NCBI GenBank assembly: GCA_021234155.1
Contig: JAJEKV010000593.1
Location: 62,001-126,000 of the forward strand
DNA: 64,000 nt
Direction of reading: 5' to 3'
Source of the DNA: Isoetes taiwanensis
Lineage: Eukaryota; Streptophyta; Lycopodiopsida; Isoetales; Isoetaceae
The notes under the pieces were generated by a model that saw only the letters and a list, made by a program, of their open reading frames with translations, was not told where the DNA came from and ran no database searches. Below are positions 38,576 through 58,015 of this stretch, in pieces. The position numbers were made by a program, and so were the translations under genes. Numbering within the stretch: the first letter of the stretch is position 1; each line of letters opens with the position of its first letter.

Positions 38576-39110
38576 CTAGGTAACAACATACGTATTTTTC
38601 GTTTTTTCTCAAACCATAAAAAGCGTTAAAAATCGTATTTCTTAAACCCGAACTATAAAATCATAAAAAATACAATGCGAGAAAATTTGGATGTGGACTT
38701 CAACGACTTCATAATACATGGATCAATTTGCGAGGCCATGATGGATAAAAAGAAAAGCTTGTTGAATGTGAATAGGTGGAAGAAAATCAAAAGGTTTAAG
38801 ATGAAAAAACATCTACATTTCAGCCTCTTATCATTAGTGTGATCATAGTGAAGGACCTAAGTAGCGAAGCGTCTCTAGCGTCAAAAGATTGGACAAATTT
38901 CATTGTGAGATGTCAACCAAAAGCATGAAGTAGCAAAATCCACTAAAAGTAGGGCTCTTGGGAAGCGAAATTTAAGGTCCTCGGAAAATGAGTTTACGAG
39001 CACACGAAACTTTCAATAAAAATACGTGTTTTTCGGGTTTTTTTTGAGATCATCCGCCGCGTCGCGGGACACGTATTTATTCCTTTAGGTTAGCGTATTT
39101 TGTAACCTAG
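38576..39110. mobile_element. Non-autonomous hAT-like DNA element, 535 bp
   Basis: The left end is CTAGGTAACAACATACG and the reverse complement of the right end is CTAGGTTACAAAATACG, giving imperfect 17-bp terminal inverted repeats (two mismatches). A perfect 8-bp direct duplication, TTGATTAT, flanks it (38568-38575 and 39111-39118), as expected of hAT-type insertion. The interior has 'acgtatttttcg' motifs like those in the element at 57091 and no transposase frame. Superfamily is inferred from duplication length, since the CTAGG terminus is not the commonest hAT end. Confidence 0.7.
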
Positions 39111-39118
39111 TTGATTAT

Positions 39119-46042
<6,924 letters not shown>

Positions 46043-46575
46043 ATTAGACCCTAGGCAAAGGAAAGTATATATGCTGAAACATCTGTTATCATATTCAAGG
46101 ATATGAAACTCTATCCTTTTGAGTCCATCTGAATTAATTGAACACAGTACACCTCTCATGATTTATTGAACATTATGTTTTCCATTGGCACTACTCTACC
46201 GTTACATTGGCTATTACTTATTTGTTACTTACTTACTGTTTGCTATTTACTTATGCATTGGGACATTTCAAAAATGACAAGTACGAGCCACAGAATGATG
46301 ACGAATTTCTATGGTTTATGAACATTAAAAAACTGGGCTTCTTGAAACCTGAGCATGACCATAAAGGTCTGAGCATGACCATAAAGGTATGAATATCTGC
46401 TATGTGATTTATCTTTTATCTTTTAACATTGTAACTATTTACAGGTAACGTAGGGTCCTAGCAGAATGCTAGGTACCCTACGCTACCTAGCAGTATACTA
46501 AATATTCTTTTAGGACCCTACATCCTGCGGTAGGAGGTAGGATGCTATATATATATATATAAATATAAATATATA
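46043..46575 (+). other. Unique 3' segment of the second tandem element
   Basis: Holds an open stretch at 46207-46389 ending in a perfect 20-bp tandem duplication ('ctgagcatgaccataaaggt' twice), a donor-like AAAG before gtatga at 46387, an 'ctatttacag' acceptor near 46444, then the hairpin 46449-46463/46467-46482 (loop GAA, one bulged base), GGTAGGAGGTAGG (46529-46541, within a CATCCT...AGGATG hairpin) and a TA tract to 46575. Confidence 0.65.
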
Positions 46576-49192
46576 TAACAGGTTGGAGACGGTTGCAACA
46601 CAAGAGCTAGTTACAGCACTTGTGAAGCTCATACCGCTGTAGGAGATGTCAAGTACTCTCACAACACTGGCTCAAAATACTAAGAGCTGTGTAGTCTCCT
46701 TTATTGCATACGCTCAAATTACTAGAGCTATGTTTTATCTGGAGCTTTTTGCATAGCGTCCAGACTTTATTTAAGGCAGACTTTCCTTGGATATTTATGG
46801 TCGCCTAGACATTGGCCATTACATGCACATCTTGGCTAGGGTGAACAAAATTGATGATAGTAATTGACGGACTTGTCGAGGGCAGAATGCTCCCTTGCCT
46901 TGCATACTGCAATGAGTATGACAAGAAAAATAATTTGGAGACCTTGGCTATATGCTTAGGCTTTGTTAAACAAAATTGACAAAAACATCAAAAATGGCTT
47001 AATGCCATACAAAATTAATAAGTATAATTTTGACCTTTAAATTTTTCATGTCAATCATGTAAATTGGTTTAGGGCATAGCCAAATGACGCGTGGTTGCTA
47101 CCAACCCACCTGGTTGCTACCAACCCAGAAGATTCGGATATGGCAAACAAAGCTCCAGATCTCGGATTTTATGCTCATTGCTCATCTTTGATGAAGCTGG
47201 AAGATTCTATCACGACCGATACATAGCTACACAAAGAACACATATCAGGTGTGTCTTACATTCTATTCTACTTTGTAAATCCTCTAGTTATGGAGTAGGA
47301 AATCCCAGAAAGAAACTTTGAAGAATAAAGCTTCATAAGAAAGCTGCAGATCCCATTTAGGTCGGATTTCGAAATCGTTTTCGACATAGCAAAATCTCGT
47401 CAAAACTTATTTGTTTTTCATGAAAAGATAGAGCATATTGTGCCGTTTCGAAACAAATGATTAATAAAAAAAGCGAGCTCACGTGCTAAGAGCTATGCTG
47501 TTTTTGTAGGGGCTGTCATTTTATGGCAGCAAGTACTTATCCTCCATTTTTACAAGCTTAGACTTAAAATTTGATGGAGATGCACCTAAGATGAAATATA
47601 GACTTAAGAAAGGGGCTTCTTGTGCTTCTATTCTCAAGAAGTTTGGTTGCTTATATCTCTTACTATTGTCAGTTAACTAACAAATCATGTAGCTTTACAT
47701 ATGATTTTCAATGCAAACGGTGCTAAGCTATGGGCTTGGAGCAAAAGCCAGTGCCTTTGGCACTCTTTATCAAGATTGACACTATGTTACAGATCTGATT
47801 TTATGATCAATGATAGTTCTTAAAATAATGATCTAATTTGAGAACTTGGAAACTACCCAAATAAGGCGTAATGTAAATACATCTTTGAAATAATGTTTCT
47901 TAGAATGCAAATGCATAACTGAAATAATTCATTGATAGGCTAAATTATTCTTGAACTAGTTATGTTCTACTTTGTATATCTCCGGGTTATGGAGTAGAAA
48001 ATCCTAGAAAGAAACTTTGAAGCAAAAGTTTCATAATAAAGCTGCAGATTTCATTAGGTCGGATTTCAGAAATCGTTTTCTGACATAGCAAATCTCTTCA
48101 AAACTTGACTGTTTTTCCTTGAGAGATAAAGCATATCATGCTTTTTCGAAACATATAATTAATAAAAAACAGAGTCTTGTGCTAAGAGTTATGGCAGTTT
48201 AAATGCGGATTTGTTATTTCATGGCAGCAAATACTTATTCTTCATTTTTGACATGCTTAGACTTAAAATTTCAGAGAGATGCACCTAAGTCAAAATGTAG
48301 ACTCAGAAAAGGAGCTTCTTTTGCTTCTATTCTTGAGGCGTTTGGTTGCTTATATCTCTTGCTATTGTCATTTAACTAACAAACTATGTAGCTCTCTCCG
48401 TCTACTTTTTGGAGGCTATCGGTAATTTTGATTATACTATTATATTTTGAACTGCAATTTTTGGGATTTAAGAAAAATCTCAAGTTTTAATTCCATTTTC
48501 TCTTTCTTGTTAGGGCAAAAGGATACAATTGGTGATCGATTGATAAACCGAGAGACCCAATGTACCTTTGGCCCTTGCATCGCTGCAGGGATTCGCGCTA
48601 ACGTTTGCATGATTGGCTGCAGGTACGGGCTCTCTCCTCCAATTGTCTCTATTTTGCAAACCGGGTTGGTGTTAACGTGGAAGGTTATGGAATGACGCAA
48701 AAAATGTAACTGTATCTTATGCACTTTGTATGTTATTGTCTAAACTATTCAATTTCAATTCAATAATAGTGCATTTTGCAATTTTCGATATTACTTTATG
48801 TTTTTCGCTTAAAACTTTGCTGCAACAACTTTGCATTAAGGTTACATGGTTTTGGGGCTTGAGAAATCAGCCTTCTATCAGGTTGCCTTGAATGTTAAGT
48901 GTTGAATTATGTTTATGAATATTTTGCAACTACTTTTCATTGAGAATACATGGTTTTGGGGCTTGAGAAATCAGTCCTCTACTAGGTAGCCTTAATGGAA
49001 AGATATACTTTCAATAATGCTGCACGTTGAAAGGAAAAACCTGTTTATGTGAAAATAATGAACAGCTTCAGACAAGTATTGAGCTTATTTAGTATTCTTG
49101 TTGGACTCATTTGGTTTAGGGCCTGGGTAGTGCCAGGACAGAATTTCTCTAGCTTCGGTTAAGTGACCAGGTTAGGAGATGGATTTGGCTAG
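46576..49192 (+). repeat. Right direct repeat of the second tandem element
   Basis: Near-identical to 43420-46042. The frame at 48511-48695 (GQKDTIGDRLINRETQC and on to VLTWKVME) follows a 'ttcttgttag' acceptor, is open to a TGA, and could be a terminal exon of unknown product. The homologous site in the left copy is frameshifted. Mismatches between the copies again fall at CTG/CAG, for example 'gactg' as 'atttg' and 'ctgac' as 'tcgac'. Confidence 0.88.
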
Positions 49193-49510
49193 TATGGATT
49201 TGGTATGGAGTATGGATTGTCACGGCTATATATATAAAGAAATCGAATTTTTCGCATAAGCAAAATAGCAGTTTCGCTTACGCAAAACTGTTTTCGCGTA
49301 CGTGAAATAGAGGTTTTGCTTACGCAAAAATAAAAAAATAAAAAAATAAAATAAATTTATTTTCGCGTAAGTTTAAATAAATTTATTTAAACTTTTATGG
49401 GAAACTGTTTGCGATAAGCGAAAGCAGTTATTTTAAAAAAAAAAAAAAATCGAATTAATTTTTTTTTTTCCCTCCCCCTTTTTTTTTTTTTTTTTTTCAC
49501 GTAAGCGAAA
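49193..49510. repeat. TTTCGCTTACG-rich palindromic, A/T-run repeat
   Basis: Alternating 'tttcgcttacgcaaaa', 'cgcgtacgtgaaa', 'ataaaaaaataaaa', A-runs and T-runs, closely resembling the interior of the hAT-like element at 57091-58203. I could not find matching termini or a target duplication, so it is probably a truncated relative. Confidence 0.5.
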
Positions 49511-52112
49511 TAGCTATCCATATTCTTTACAAGAAAAGTATTCATATCATGCGCCTATTTCCTCGAAAGGACCTGAAGAAGTAAGCTCACATTTATTGCT
49601 ATTATAACTACTACAAGAGGGAGCCTCTTTTATTCCTAGAGGTTGTCATCGTATAAAGGCTTCTGTTGCAAGGCAGCTCCATCATTACAAAAAGGAGCTG
49701 CTATGAACAATAATGCTCAAATATCTGGTATCTACCTCCTGAAGCACACCAAAACATTTGAATATGTTACCATCAAAACTGTATACTGCAGCTACAAAAA
49801 TCCAAGCCTCCCATCCTGTAAATCCAAGCAATATCAAGCACGCAATACATAAGATTCACTGAGTCATTCCATATCTCCATCTAACATGACAATAGCCACT
49901 CAACTGCAGTGATTGCGGGGATTGCGACAAGGTATTAAAGAGTGGCTAAAACTCTTCAAAATCTAAATGCCTAGGGTTTAGCCGGGATTGTTTGCTGCAT
50001 GGAGTGCTGAATTGCCTTCTTTGAAGCTGATTAGGTGCACCATGATCAAATAAAAAAGCCATGCCAAAGCTATTCAAGGACCTCTTTCATTCGATCATGC
50101 TTTGATGGATATTGAATTTGAATCTATAAGTTGTTTAGACTAAATGTTCTGAAGAATGTTTTGATGACCATTTTAAGCTTTAAGTAGTGACTTCTTCTTG
50201 CAATTGTTGACCCTAAAGGGCTTCATGTACAAAATTAGCCATTTGAATACATTTGACCCCAACTTAAATATGTGCATTACTTTAAATGATATTGTTTATT
50301 CCTTATGAATTGTACTTTGAACAACTTTGTTATCATTTCGTAAAAGAACGTATTAAATCAGTTGTCATGCATATACTAATAAGTGCTCAAAGTTTGAAGT
50401 TAAATAGTTGCAATTTAGCTGGGGACGAGGAAAAATTCGTCCACACCAGAATTTCATGTCATATAAATTTTACACTTTAGCCGAGTGGGAAGATAATTAA
50501 AGGGCTTTATTTTATCAAATTTCGCCAAGAAAAAAAAAACTATGAACTCTTGTTTTTCATAGATTTAGCCAACCTTAATTCGAATAGAAAACTATATAGG
50601 GCCCTTAAAATTTACGCAGGATTGCGGTCCTTCAGGTTGTAGCGAGTGCAACAAGAAAAATTCCAGGACATACATCTATCATAACACACAATCGCTAGAC
50701 AATAGCCGCACAATTACAGTGAGTGAGGCCTTCAGGTTCAGCTAACACTAACCTACATGAACTAAAAAAACTTGAAAAACATCAGAAGAATACTTCTTAC
50801 CAGTCAAGAATCTGATGCATAGAAGGTAAAGCACTAAGAGAAGCGGCCCAACCCTAGCGATGAACTCTGTTACACAAGATTCTATATTAACTTAAAGGAA
50901 GCCTTGCCACTATAGCCAAGAGCTAAGAACAAAGGTAGCTGCAGATCATGCTACTCTTCTAGCCATGGATTTGTGGCTCCAAGCTCTGTAAGCAACGGAC
51001 AAATGCCACTGCTGCCCTAAACGGAGCTACCAACCTAACAATCTTGTTGCTATTATCTTTTCCACCCGTTAGTTGATGTTGTTTTTCCTTTTATTCTACC
51101 AATTGGTGATGCTCTTTTTCTATGTATAATTTTTATACTAATGTTTCATGGGTGCTTAGGATTTGCTGGATTTATTTTCCTTTCTATATAGGTCGTTGCT
51201 CGCCTGCGGATGCACATTCTTCTTCTTTTTTTTAAGACTTAATGGGTATTTTCCATGTATTCTGCCTTTGTCAAGTATTCTTTGTATCTCCCAAATCTAC
51301 TGCATAATATATTTAGCTTCGCCATATGTTTTTTTTCATCTCCAAGACATCATCGAGGTCGTTGGAGGCATTTTCTCATATGTTTATCTTCCACCATTGG
51401 GGCATCCTCGAGGTCATTGGCAACACTTTCTCATTAGGATTTTTTCTCAAAAACCAGAAAGGGTTCTTTATCCTGATAAGAAGTTGTCGCCAATATCCTC
51501 ACTCTTGCCTATGCATGGTGTATTATTTTAGTTTTACGGGGTAGCTCGACATTGTTCCTATGGTCAACTCTGCGCTCTTTTTTTTTCCCAAACATTATAC
51601 ATTGCTCTTGTGGTGAATGACAAGTCTATCTGTTATCGAAATGTCTATGATCTTAGAAGTTCAAATCTTTGAAAGGAGGCAGAGGTCAGATATTGGTAGC
51701 ACAAAGGTTAACTAGTTGATCAAATGTTTAAATAAAAGCAAACTTTGACAAAAAGCCCTGCCAATGTTGTTTGTCCAAGTAATAGGTATATAGATAGTTA
51801 GTTTTCTGTCATACCACATGGCAAGATCCCATAGGGATATATGACAACCTTCACCAAGATGTTAACCTAGTAGCACTTTAACTCTTAAGCGAATAAATGT
51901 GGATGCAATTTTTGTGATTCCTCATAATTTTGCTGGCATTCTCTCCTTCATTGGCACAAACACTTTCAAATATGTTTTTTCTGAAATGCCACTGCTCAGA
52001 TTTGAATTATGAGTAATTAAAACTACTATTGCAACTATCAATAAATATATACTTTAATGTTCTCAACAATAGTTATGACGAGCCAAATTGGTTTGGATTA
52101 AAGTAGCTTCAA
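49511..52112. other. No recognisable gene downstream of the ankyrin gene
   Basis: AT-rich. The longest plus-strand frame (51163-51531) is phenylalanine-rich translation of T-rich DNA without a signature. This region lies 3' of the minus-strand ankyrin gene and may hold its untranslated region. Confidence 0.4.
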
Positions 52113-54809
52113 CTACATCTCAGAATCAAGACCATCATCCCATGGAAAATATTCATATCTTTCTCCCACTTTATACTTTTGCGACTTAGATTTAGAGTCA
52201 TCAATACTGGTAAGAGCTGTTGCTAAATGGGATGGAGTCAGATGTCGATTGGAGTCCTCTCTATCACAGGCATCTCCATCATATCTCTTGAATACTAATT
52301 GAAAGATACTTTTAACTCTAGATGATGTCAGCCTATATAATCGTACTAGAAACCAGGTCAAACACAAAATACAAGGAATCCCACCAGCTATACTTGTCCC
52401 CATCATGTTTGCTTCGTATTTGAACATGGAAGGTAATACTATGAATCCTGCTGCTATAAATGCTCCAACGACAAATATGATAGAGAATGCTAACAAGATG
52501 GCAGCAACTACTAAGCCTTGTCGAATAATTGAGACAGCTGTAGCTATATAAATGTCACCGGTAGGTAGCACGGCACTAGCCCCTGCCAGAACGGTTGCAA
52601 TTGCAAAAAGAAACGAGAGACTATTAAATGCCCAGAATGTTCTTAATCCTAAATGTTTAGGATATTCTTGCTTTATGCTTCCAATTGGAGGTTGAAGCCA
52701 CCCACCAAATGTTACGCTTGCAATAAGGGCTGCACCAACCAAGATGGCATTTGCTGCATCTACATAAAGTTGGCGATCCCTATACAACGTTTCCAAATGG
52801 GATCGAACATCTTGTCTCTCCATCAACTCCTTCATGATATCTCTAAACTTCATTTCTGTTGCATACTGCAATGCAGTCTTTCCAAATTTATCTTCTGCAT
52901 TGGCTACGAGCGGCTTCTCGAAGTCTTCACCCCTACAAAGGATAGATACAATTTTTCTATCATTTAACAATGTTGCCCAATGCAATGCTGTTCGTTTAGT
53001 AGAACCACCTCGTTCATTTACGATGTCCTCAGTTCCATGATGTTGGATAAACTTGGCAACCTCAAACTTTCTTGTATGTAAAGCTATGTAGAATGGTGTC
53101 ATATCATTGATAAGTTCATCTTCAGGAGTGGGAGGAGTGAGCCTTTTCAATAATTGTTTCAACTTGGAGTCATCTTGTAGGGTTTGTCTAACTTTTATTG
53201 CCCATCTGTCAAAATCATCTCTTACCCATTGCTTGGAACCAAAATTCTTGATAGCGACAAATTCCTCAGCAAATGGAATGTGGGAATGAGCAAGAGCAAG
53301 AGACAAAGGCCTTTGCTGTTCTCCATCTTCCTCTAACAAATCACTAATACTTTGTGCAAGTATATATACAACACCTGGATTTCGATTTCCCTTCATGGCA
53401 GCCCAATGCATTGGAGTTCTACCAAGATTGTCTTTGTTAGTCATATGATCTTGCAACGTTTTCTCTATAGAATTTTTTTTAGCTATAATTTGATCTTTTA
53501 TCTTTTGGATGAGCCATTGAATATCTTCTCTTGTTGCGTAGCCAGCTGCATAATGAAGAAGCATGGCACCATTGTTGTGGGTGGACATTACATTCAAATC
53601 CACAGTATTGATTCCTCTAAGGAAGACACAAATAGTCATGACAACGGGATTGGTTAAATAACGACCATTGGCATCATGATCGTAGGACTCATCACCGAGG
53701 CCCATGGGCAATTCTCCAAGATTATTTGCAGCAAATACATTAGCCTCTTTCTTCACAAGTATTTCTATGACTCCAGTGGATCCTTTTCTTGCAGCCCAAT
53801 GAAGAGGAGTATTCCCTTGTAAATCTGTTGCGTGAACAGATGCTCCTTTACTAATCAGCCATTCTACAGCTTCAATGTGCCCATTCCAAGCAGCATAGTG
53901 CAAGGCTGTCATTCCAAGTTTGCCACTTTTATCGTCTGGATGAGCCATTAAGATGCTCATTACACTTATACTACCGCATCTTGCAGCAAAATGGAATGGA
54001 GTTGCTTCGGATACATCACAGGCATTTTTGTTGGCGCCATTGTCAATAAGGAATTGAACAGCATCTAAATTTCCTTTACCAGCAGCATAATGCAAAAGGG
54101 TTAAGCTCTTACCATTTGGAAGGTCTGGCGGATCTGAGGAGACGGTGCGGAAGTGCAGCCATAATTGCTCAAGTACTGTGGCGCTGCCATGAAGAGCAGC
54201 CTCGTGCAATGGTGTATCCCCTTCATGGTCTTTCTTGTTAATGTCTTCAGCAGCGGGGTTGTCGAGAAGCTCTGATATTATGGATTCACGACCATATTCT
54301 GCAGCAATATGCAACGGTGTAGCATTTCTTTCGGTTACTTCTGCGCGCACATCAGCCCCGTTATTTATGAGACTTTTTACTATTTCCAAATGGCCTCGTC
54401 CACAAGCCCTATGCAATGGAGTAAACCCAGCTGGATCCCTGCACTCTAAGACTTCTGCTGCTCTTTCCCTCAGCAAAATTTCAAGCTCATCTTTCTTGCC
54501 CTCATCCACAAGCCTGTGTATTTGTAAGTAGTCGGATTTGTGGGTGTCGTCCAACGAATACGCTCCATCTGATGATGTCCTGCTGCTGCTCTCCATACTG
54601 CTCAGACATGATCCGCACAATACATTCATCAGATTCCGTGGCCTGAATCTTGTGCTATTTTCAACTTCTTCAATATCCAGCAGATGTGATCCGCTGCTGT
54701 TGGGCACTGCCTGGCTGCTCATTATAGCTATCAGATCTACCTCTGCAGAGTCTTTACCAAACTCTAACACTATTTTAGTCAGCGTGGGCAGAGTTTCGTT
54801 TCGCAACAT
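52113..54809 (-). CDS. Ankyrin-repeat membrane protein with C-terminal PGG-type domain
   Basis: A single-exon, 898-aa protein of the plant ankyrin-transmembrane class; family members act at membranes in stress, salicylate and ion signalling. A Ser-rich N-terminus (1-95) precedes about twelve ankyrin repeats in three blocks: seven at about 128-360 (for example GFTPLHRACGRGHLEIVKSL and GMTALHYAAWNGHIEAVEWL), two at 413-485 and three at 569-663. A helical segment then leads into the PGG region (YVDAANAILVGAALIASVTF, then GGWLQPPIG at 702-710). Hydrophobic segments lie near 686-706, 724-747, 762-795 and 804-823, followed by a charged cytosolic tail to 898. The ATG is directly preceded by an in-frame TAG; Met30 is an alternative start. 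The frame is fully intact, unlike the neighbouring genes. A T36 run on the plus strand lies about 220 bp upstream. Confidence 0.92.
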   Translation of the reverse strand: MLRNETLPTLTKIVLEFGKDSAEVDLIAIMSSQAVPNSSGSHLLDIEEVENSTRFRPRNLMNVLCGSCLSSMESSSRTSSDGAYSLDDTHKSDYLQIHRLVDEGKKDELEILLRERAAEVLECRDPAGFTPLHRACGRGHLEIVKSLINNGADVRAEVTERNATPLHIAAEYGRESIISELLDNPAAEDINKKDHEGDTPLHEAALHGSATVLEQLWLHFRTVSSDPPDLPNGKSLTLLHYAAGKGNLDAVQFLIDNGANKNACDVSEATPFHFAARCGSISVMSILMAHPDDKSGKLGMTALHYAAWNGHIEAVEWLISKGASVHATDLQGNTPLHWAARKGSTGVIEILVKKEANVFAANNLGELPMGLGDESYDHDANGRYLTNPVVMTICVFLRGINTVDLNVMSTHNNGAMLLHYAAGYATREDIQWLIQKIKDQIIAKKNSIEKTLQDHMTNKDNLGRTPMHWAAMKGNRNPGVVYILAQSISDLLEEDGEQQRPLSLALAHSHIPFAEEFVAIKNFGSKQWVRDDFDRWAIKVRQTLQDDSKLKQLLKRLTPPTPEDELINDMTPFYIALHTRKFEVAKFIQHHGTEDIVNERGGSTKRTALHWATLLNDRKIVSILCRGEDFEKPLVANAEDKFGKTALQYATEMKFRDIMKELMERQDVRSHLETLYRDRQLYVDAANAILVGAALIASVTFGGWLQPPIGSIKQEYPKHLGLRTFWAFNSLSFLFAIATVLAGASAVLPTGDIYIATAVSIIRQGLVVAAILLAFSIIFVVGAFIAAGFIVLPSMFKYEANMMGTSIAGGIPCILCLTWFLVRLYRLTSSRVKSIFQLVFKRYDGDACDREDSNRHLTPSHLATALTSIDDSKSKSQKYKVGERYEYFPWDDGLDSEM

Positions 54810-55027
54810 CTAGAGGTTTGTTGCCCCTAAAACAGGCCCACAAACAGGACGTTTCCTATTTCAGCATAAGATATTTCTGTATCGGGATGCAACTTCATAC
54901 CAGACATGAATAATGTTAATGGCTTAGTCTTTTCTTATCCAATCCTATTCATGAATAGGTAATGTTAATTGATTAGCCTTATCTTATTCTATCCTATTAT
55001 ATCTTACCTGTGTGAGTTTTTGCAAAT

Positions 55028-55064
<37 letters not shown>

Positions 55065-56524
55065 CGCACGTTTGCACAAACACAAGTTGACACTTTAAAA
55101 TAATTTTAGAGTGGCCACGTTGATGCCAGGTGAGACTTTTATTCACGTGGATGCTATTACAAGCGTTCGATTTCATCTATGGCTGTGAAAATTTAAGGAA
55201 ATTCCAAGTGGGATGTCGGTTACCGGAAGGTTGCTTCAATTCAGAGATGGATTACTTGCAATTCAGAGATGGATCGCTCCCTCTCATATTACTTCTTCAA
55301 CTTTTCTTCGTTCTCCAAATTTCCAGCAATTTTTAGTCTGACCCATCCTATTTTCATCTGCCTCATCCACATCTAAATTGGGTCGATTCTCAAATCGCCT
55401 TTTGATTTCAATTGGCTATAGCGGAAAATTTAGCCAGGGACGATTTGCCAGAGTTAGTTTTTGGAGTTCTGTAGGGTTTGCCGGCCATGTTCTAGAGCTC
55501 TCTGTCACTCATCTGAGTCCTTGTAGGCGGCTATTGCCATAAACACAATAGCCCAATACAGAGACGGCCATCTTCATTTTCGGTGTGCATTCACACAGGT
55601 AGGCCGTTTCTACAATGCATCTTCTACGGCCTACAATGTATGATGCTCCGGTTTGATAAGCTTCCCGCAATTCCATGCCAGTATCAGATCCAATGTCTAT
55701 GTACCATTTATTGCTTGTTGATACTTTCTTGTCTTCACACATGCTTTGAAAATGTTCGTTGTATCTTCAGGCAGTACTATGCAATGGAAACTTGCATTTG
55801 GAAGGGGTAAAAAACATGTATAAGGAAGGGACAATCATGGGCAGTTGTTCGTTCTAGAGAAATTGCCATCACGTAAGAATACCGATTGGAGTAAAGGAAT
55901 GGCATTGTTCGTTTTTTGTTGGTAATTAGTAATGCCTCCAATTAGTCTGAGGTAGTTTACTAAAGCTACAGGACAAGTAATAGCATTCCTAGCTCTAACT
56001 TTGGTGTAAGACAAGTTTTGCCTTCCAGTAGTAGTAGTACGTTATTATGCCAGCATGTACATGGGCAGCGTTGGAAGTTATGCCTCGTCTGGAGAACTCG
56101 AATTGACATATGGCATACTGAAATCGAATTGGCATTACAGCATCATGTAAGTTTGAGAGCTCACCATTGACGATTTTTTTTTTTCAATTGCATTCCCAAT
56201 GCATTTTCTTATCAAATTGCTGGCATGTTGAACCCTTTGTAGCCACAAAATTGTTGCAGATGTATTCTCTTTTCAATTTTTTTCATTATCACCCTGTTCA
56301 ACTCCCTCTAGATGCTCCTTCATTCGCAAGGCTATGAAAAGATAGGAATTAATATATGCTATAGAATTCTTTTAGTAGTTTATGTTCCTTTGTCTCATAT
56401 ATTTATGTCTTTATTAGTTTTAAATGCCTCTCTATGTATTATATTGCCCTTATGCTCTCTTAATTCATCCGGCACAATGTGAAAGCTAGATGCCTTAGGT
56501 TTTCCATATGTTAAAGAGTTGTCA
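54810..56524. other. Upstream region of the ankyrin gene; T36 run at 55029-55064
   Basis: Holds the presumed promoter of the minus-strand ankyrin gene; no TATA box is assigned with confidence. 55029-55064 is an uninterrupted T run. Beyond that, no recognisable gene was seen; frames at 55509-55810 overlap on both strands without a signature. Confidence 0.45.
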
Positions 56525-56840
56525 TTATGCCCTTCCTTTCCAGTCCAGATTCCTTGCAAATTGTACCTTCTTTCTAGAATTTATTGGCCTTGTTGCAATA
56601 GATAGTCTAGTCTGGAACTTAGAAGCTACATTCATTTGTTGTTGTTGTGCAGCCAGTCCAGCATATGCATCAAGAAAATAGCAATTATACTCATCTGGCT
56701 TGAAACCAGAAGTCCATTGCATTTCCTCAGAAGAACCAATACGTCCTTGTAAGCCCCTTGCTGTACATGTGCAGAAATAGTTGCATTCCAGGCCATTAAA
56801 TCTCTGTTAGGAAGTTTATCAAAAGTTCTTCGTGATTCTC
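56525..56840 (-). pseudogene. PPR protein fragment, frameshifted, minus strand
   Basis: On the minus strand RTFDKLPNRDLMAWNATISA continues as HVQQGAYKDVLVLL, then after a shift near 56718 as MQWTSGFKPDEYNCYF. This is a classic PPR repeat junction ('fd.mp.rd...WNa.Is...q.G...eal.l...M...g.kPDEyt'). Only one to two repeats remain. The hAT-like element at 57091 sits about 250 bp upstream in gene direction. Confidence 0.65.
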
Positions 56841-57082
56841 ATATGCTATAGTATTTTCTGTCTCCAATATTTTCTGTCTCCAAATGTATTTCACATCTGC
56901 ATGTAATAAGACAACTTCAGTTACAGACAACATGCTTGTGGATGCATGAAGAGTCTCAATAACCGTAATCTTAATCTTTGCTTCTGCATTTCTTGAAATA
57001 GCTGCAATTCTTTTAGGGTAGAAGCATAAAAGGGTGATTGAATTTTTTTGTATATTAATATAAAAAAATGAACTGGGTTAAA

Positions 57083-57934
57083 GTATTTGTCAGGGATAGG
57101 TTCAATACTGTATACGTTTTATATGTAATACGTATTTTTCGTTTGATACGGCACAAATTTGACGTTTAATACGTCAAAAATATGTCCAAAAAAATTTCCG
57201 GCGTCGAAAAAATTTCGCGTAAGTGAAACCTTCAGTTTCACTTACGCGAAACTTTTTTCGCTGTAAAAAGCGAACCGGTTTAAGCTTTTGAAAAAAGCCG
57301 AAACTTAAAAAAAATAAATAAATAAATAAATAAAATTTTTTTAAGGCGTATTAAGTTTAAACCTGTCATCAGCCGACGAAAATAATAATAAAAAAATTTT
57401 TTTTTTGACGAAAAAAGTAAAAAAAAAAAAAGATTTTTTTTTTTCGATTTTTAATTCGGTTATTCTGTAGTTTAAATACGAAGATTTCGCTTTATATATA
57501 AAAAATATAAAAAAATAAAAAATAAAAAATAAAATAATTTTTTTTTTATTTTATTATTATTGCGATGACCCTCGCCTGGCGTGCCACATTGTATTGTGCC
57601 ATGCCAAGGGTGGGTGTCACTGCTGACGTGAAAATAATAATAAAAAAAAAAATTAATTTTTTTTTTCGAAAAAAAAAAATTTTGAATTTTCAATGGATAA
57701 AGTCTCCTCAAGAAAACTAACGACAACCCATTGTTAAATCTTTTGGGATGTAAATATATTTCAAATAAGCAAAAACCATATTTTTAAGGTTTAATATGGC
57801 TTGTATTGAAAAAAAAAAAAAAAATCGGATTTTTTTTTTCAAGATTTAATGCAACAAAAGCCCAAAGATTTTTTCATGAGTAGATCAAAAGTTTTAAAAA
57901 ACAAGCAAAAGTTTCGCATAAAAAAAAAAAAATA

Positions 57935-58015
<81 letters not shown>

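Noticed and set aside
48440-48724. Minus-strand 94-aa frame in the second tandem element
   Set aside because: It is the antisense shadow of the plus-strand exon-like frame at 48511-48695, which has an acceptor and better composition.
49193-49510. Complete hAT-like element
   Set aside because: The interior resembles 57091-58203, but no matching inverted ends or 8-bp duplication could be found.
51163-51531. 122-aa hydrophobic protein
   Set aside because: Phe- and Leu-rich translation of T-rich DNA, open in overlapping frames, with no recognisable pattern.
52653-54813. Plus-strand frames of 60-104 aa within the ankyrin gene
   Set aside because: They are shadows of the intact 898-aa minus-strand frame.
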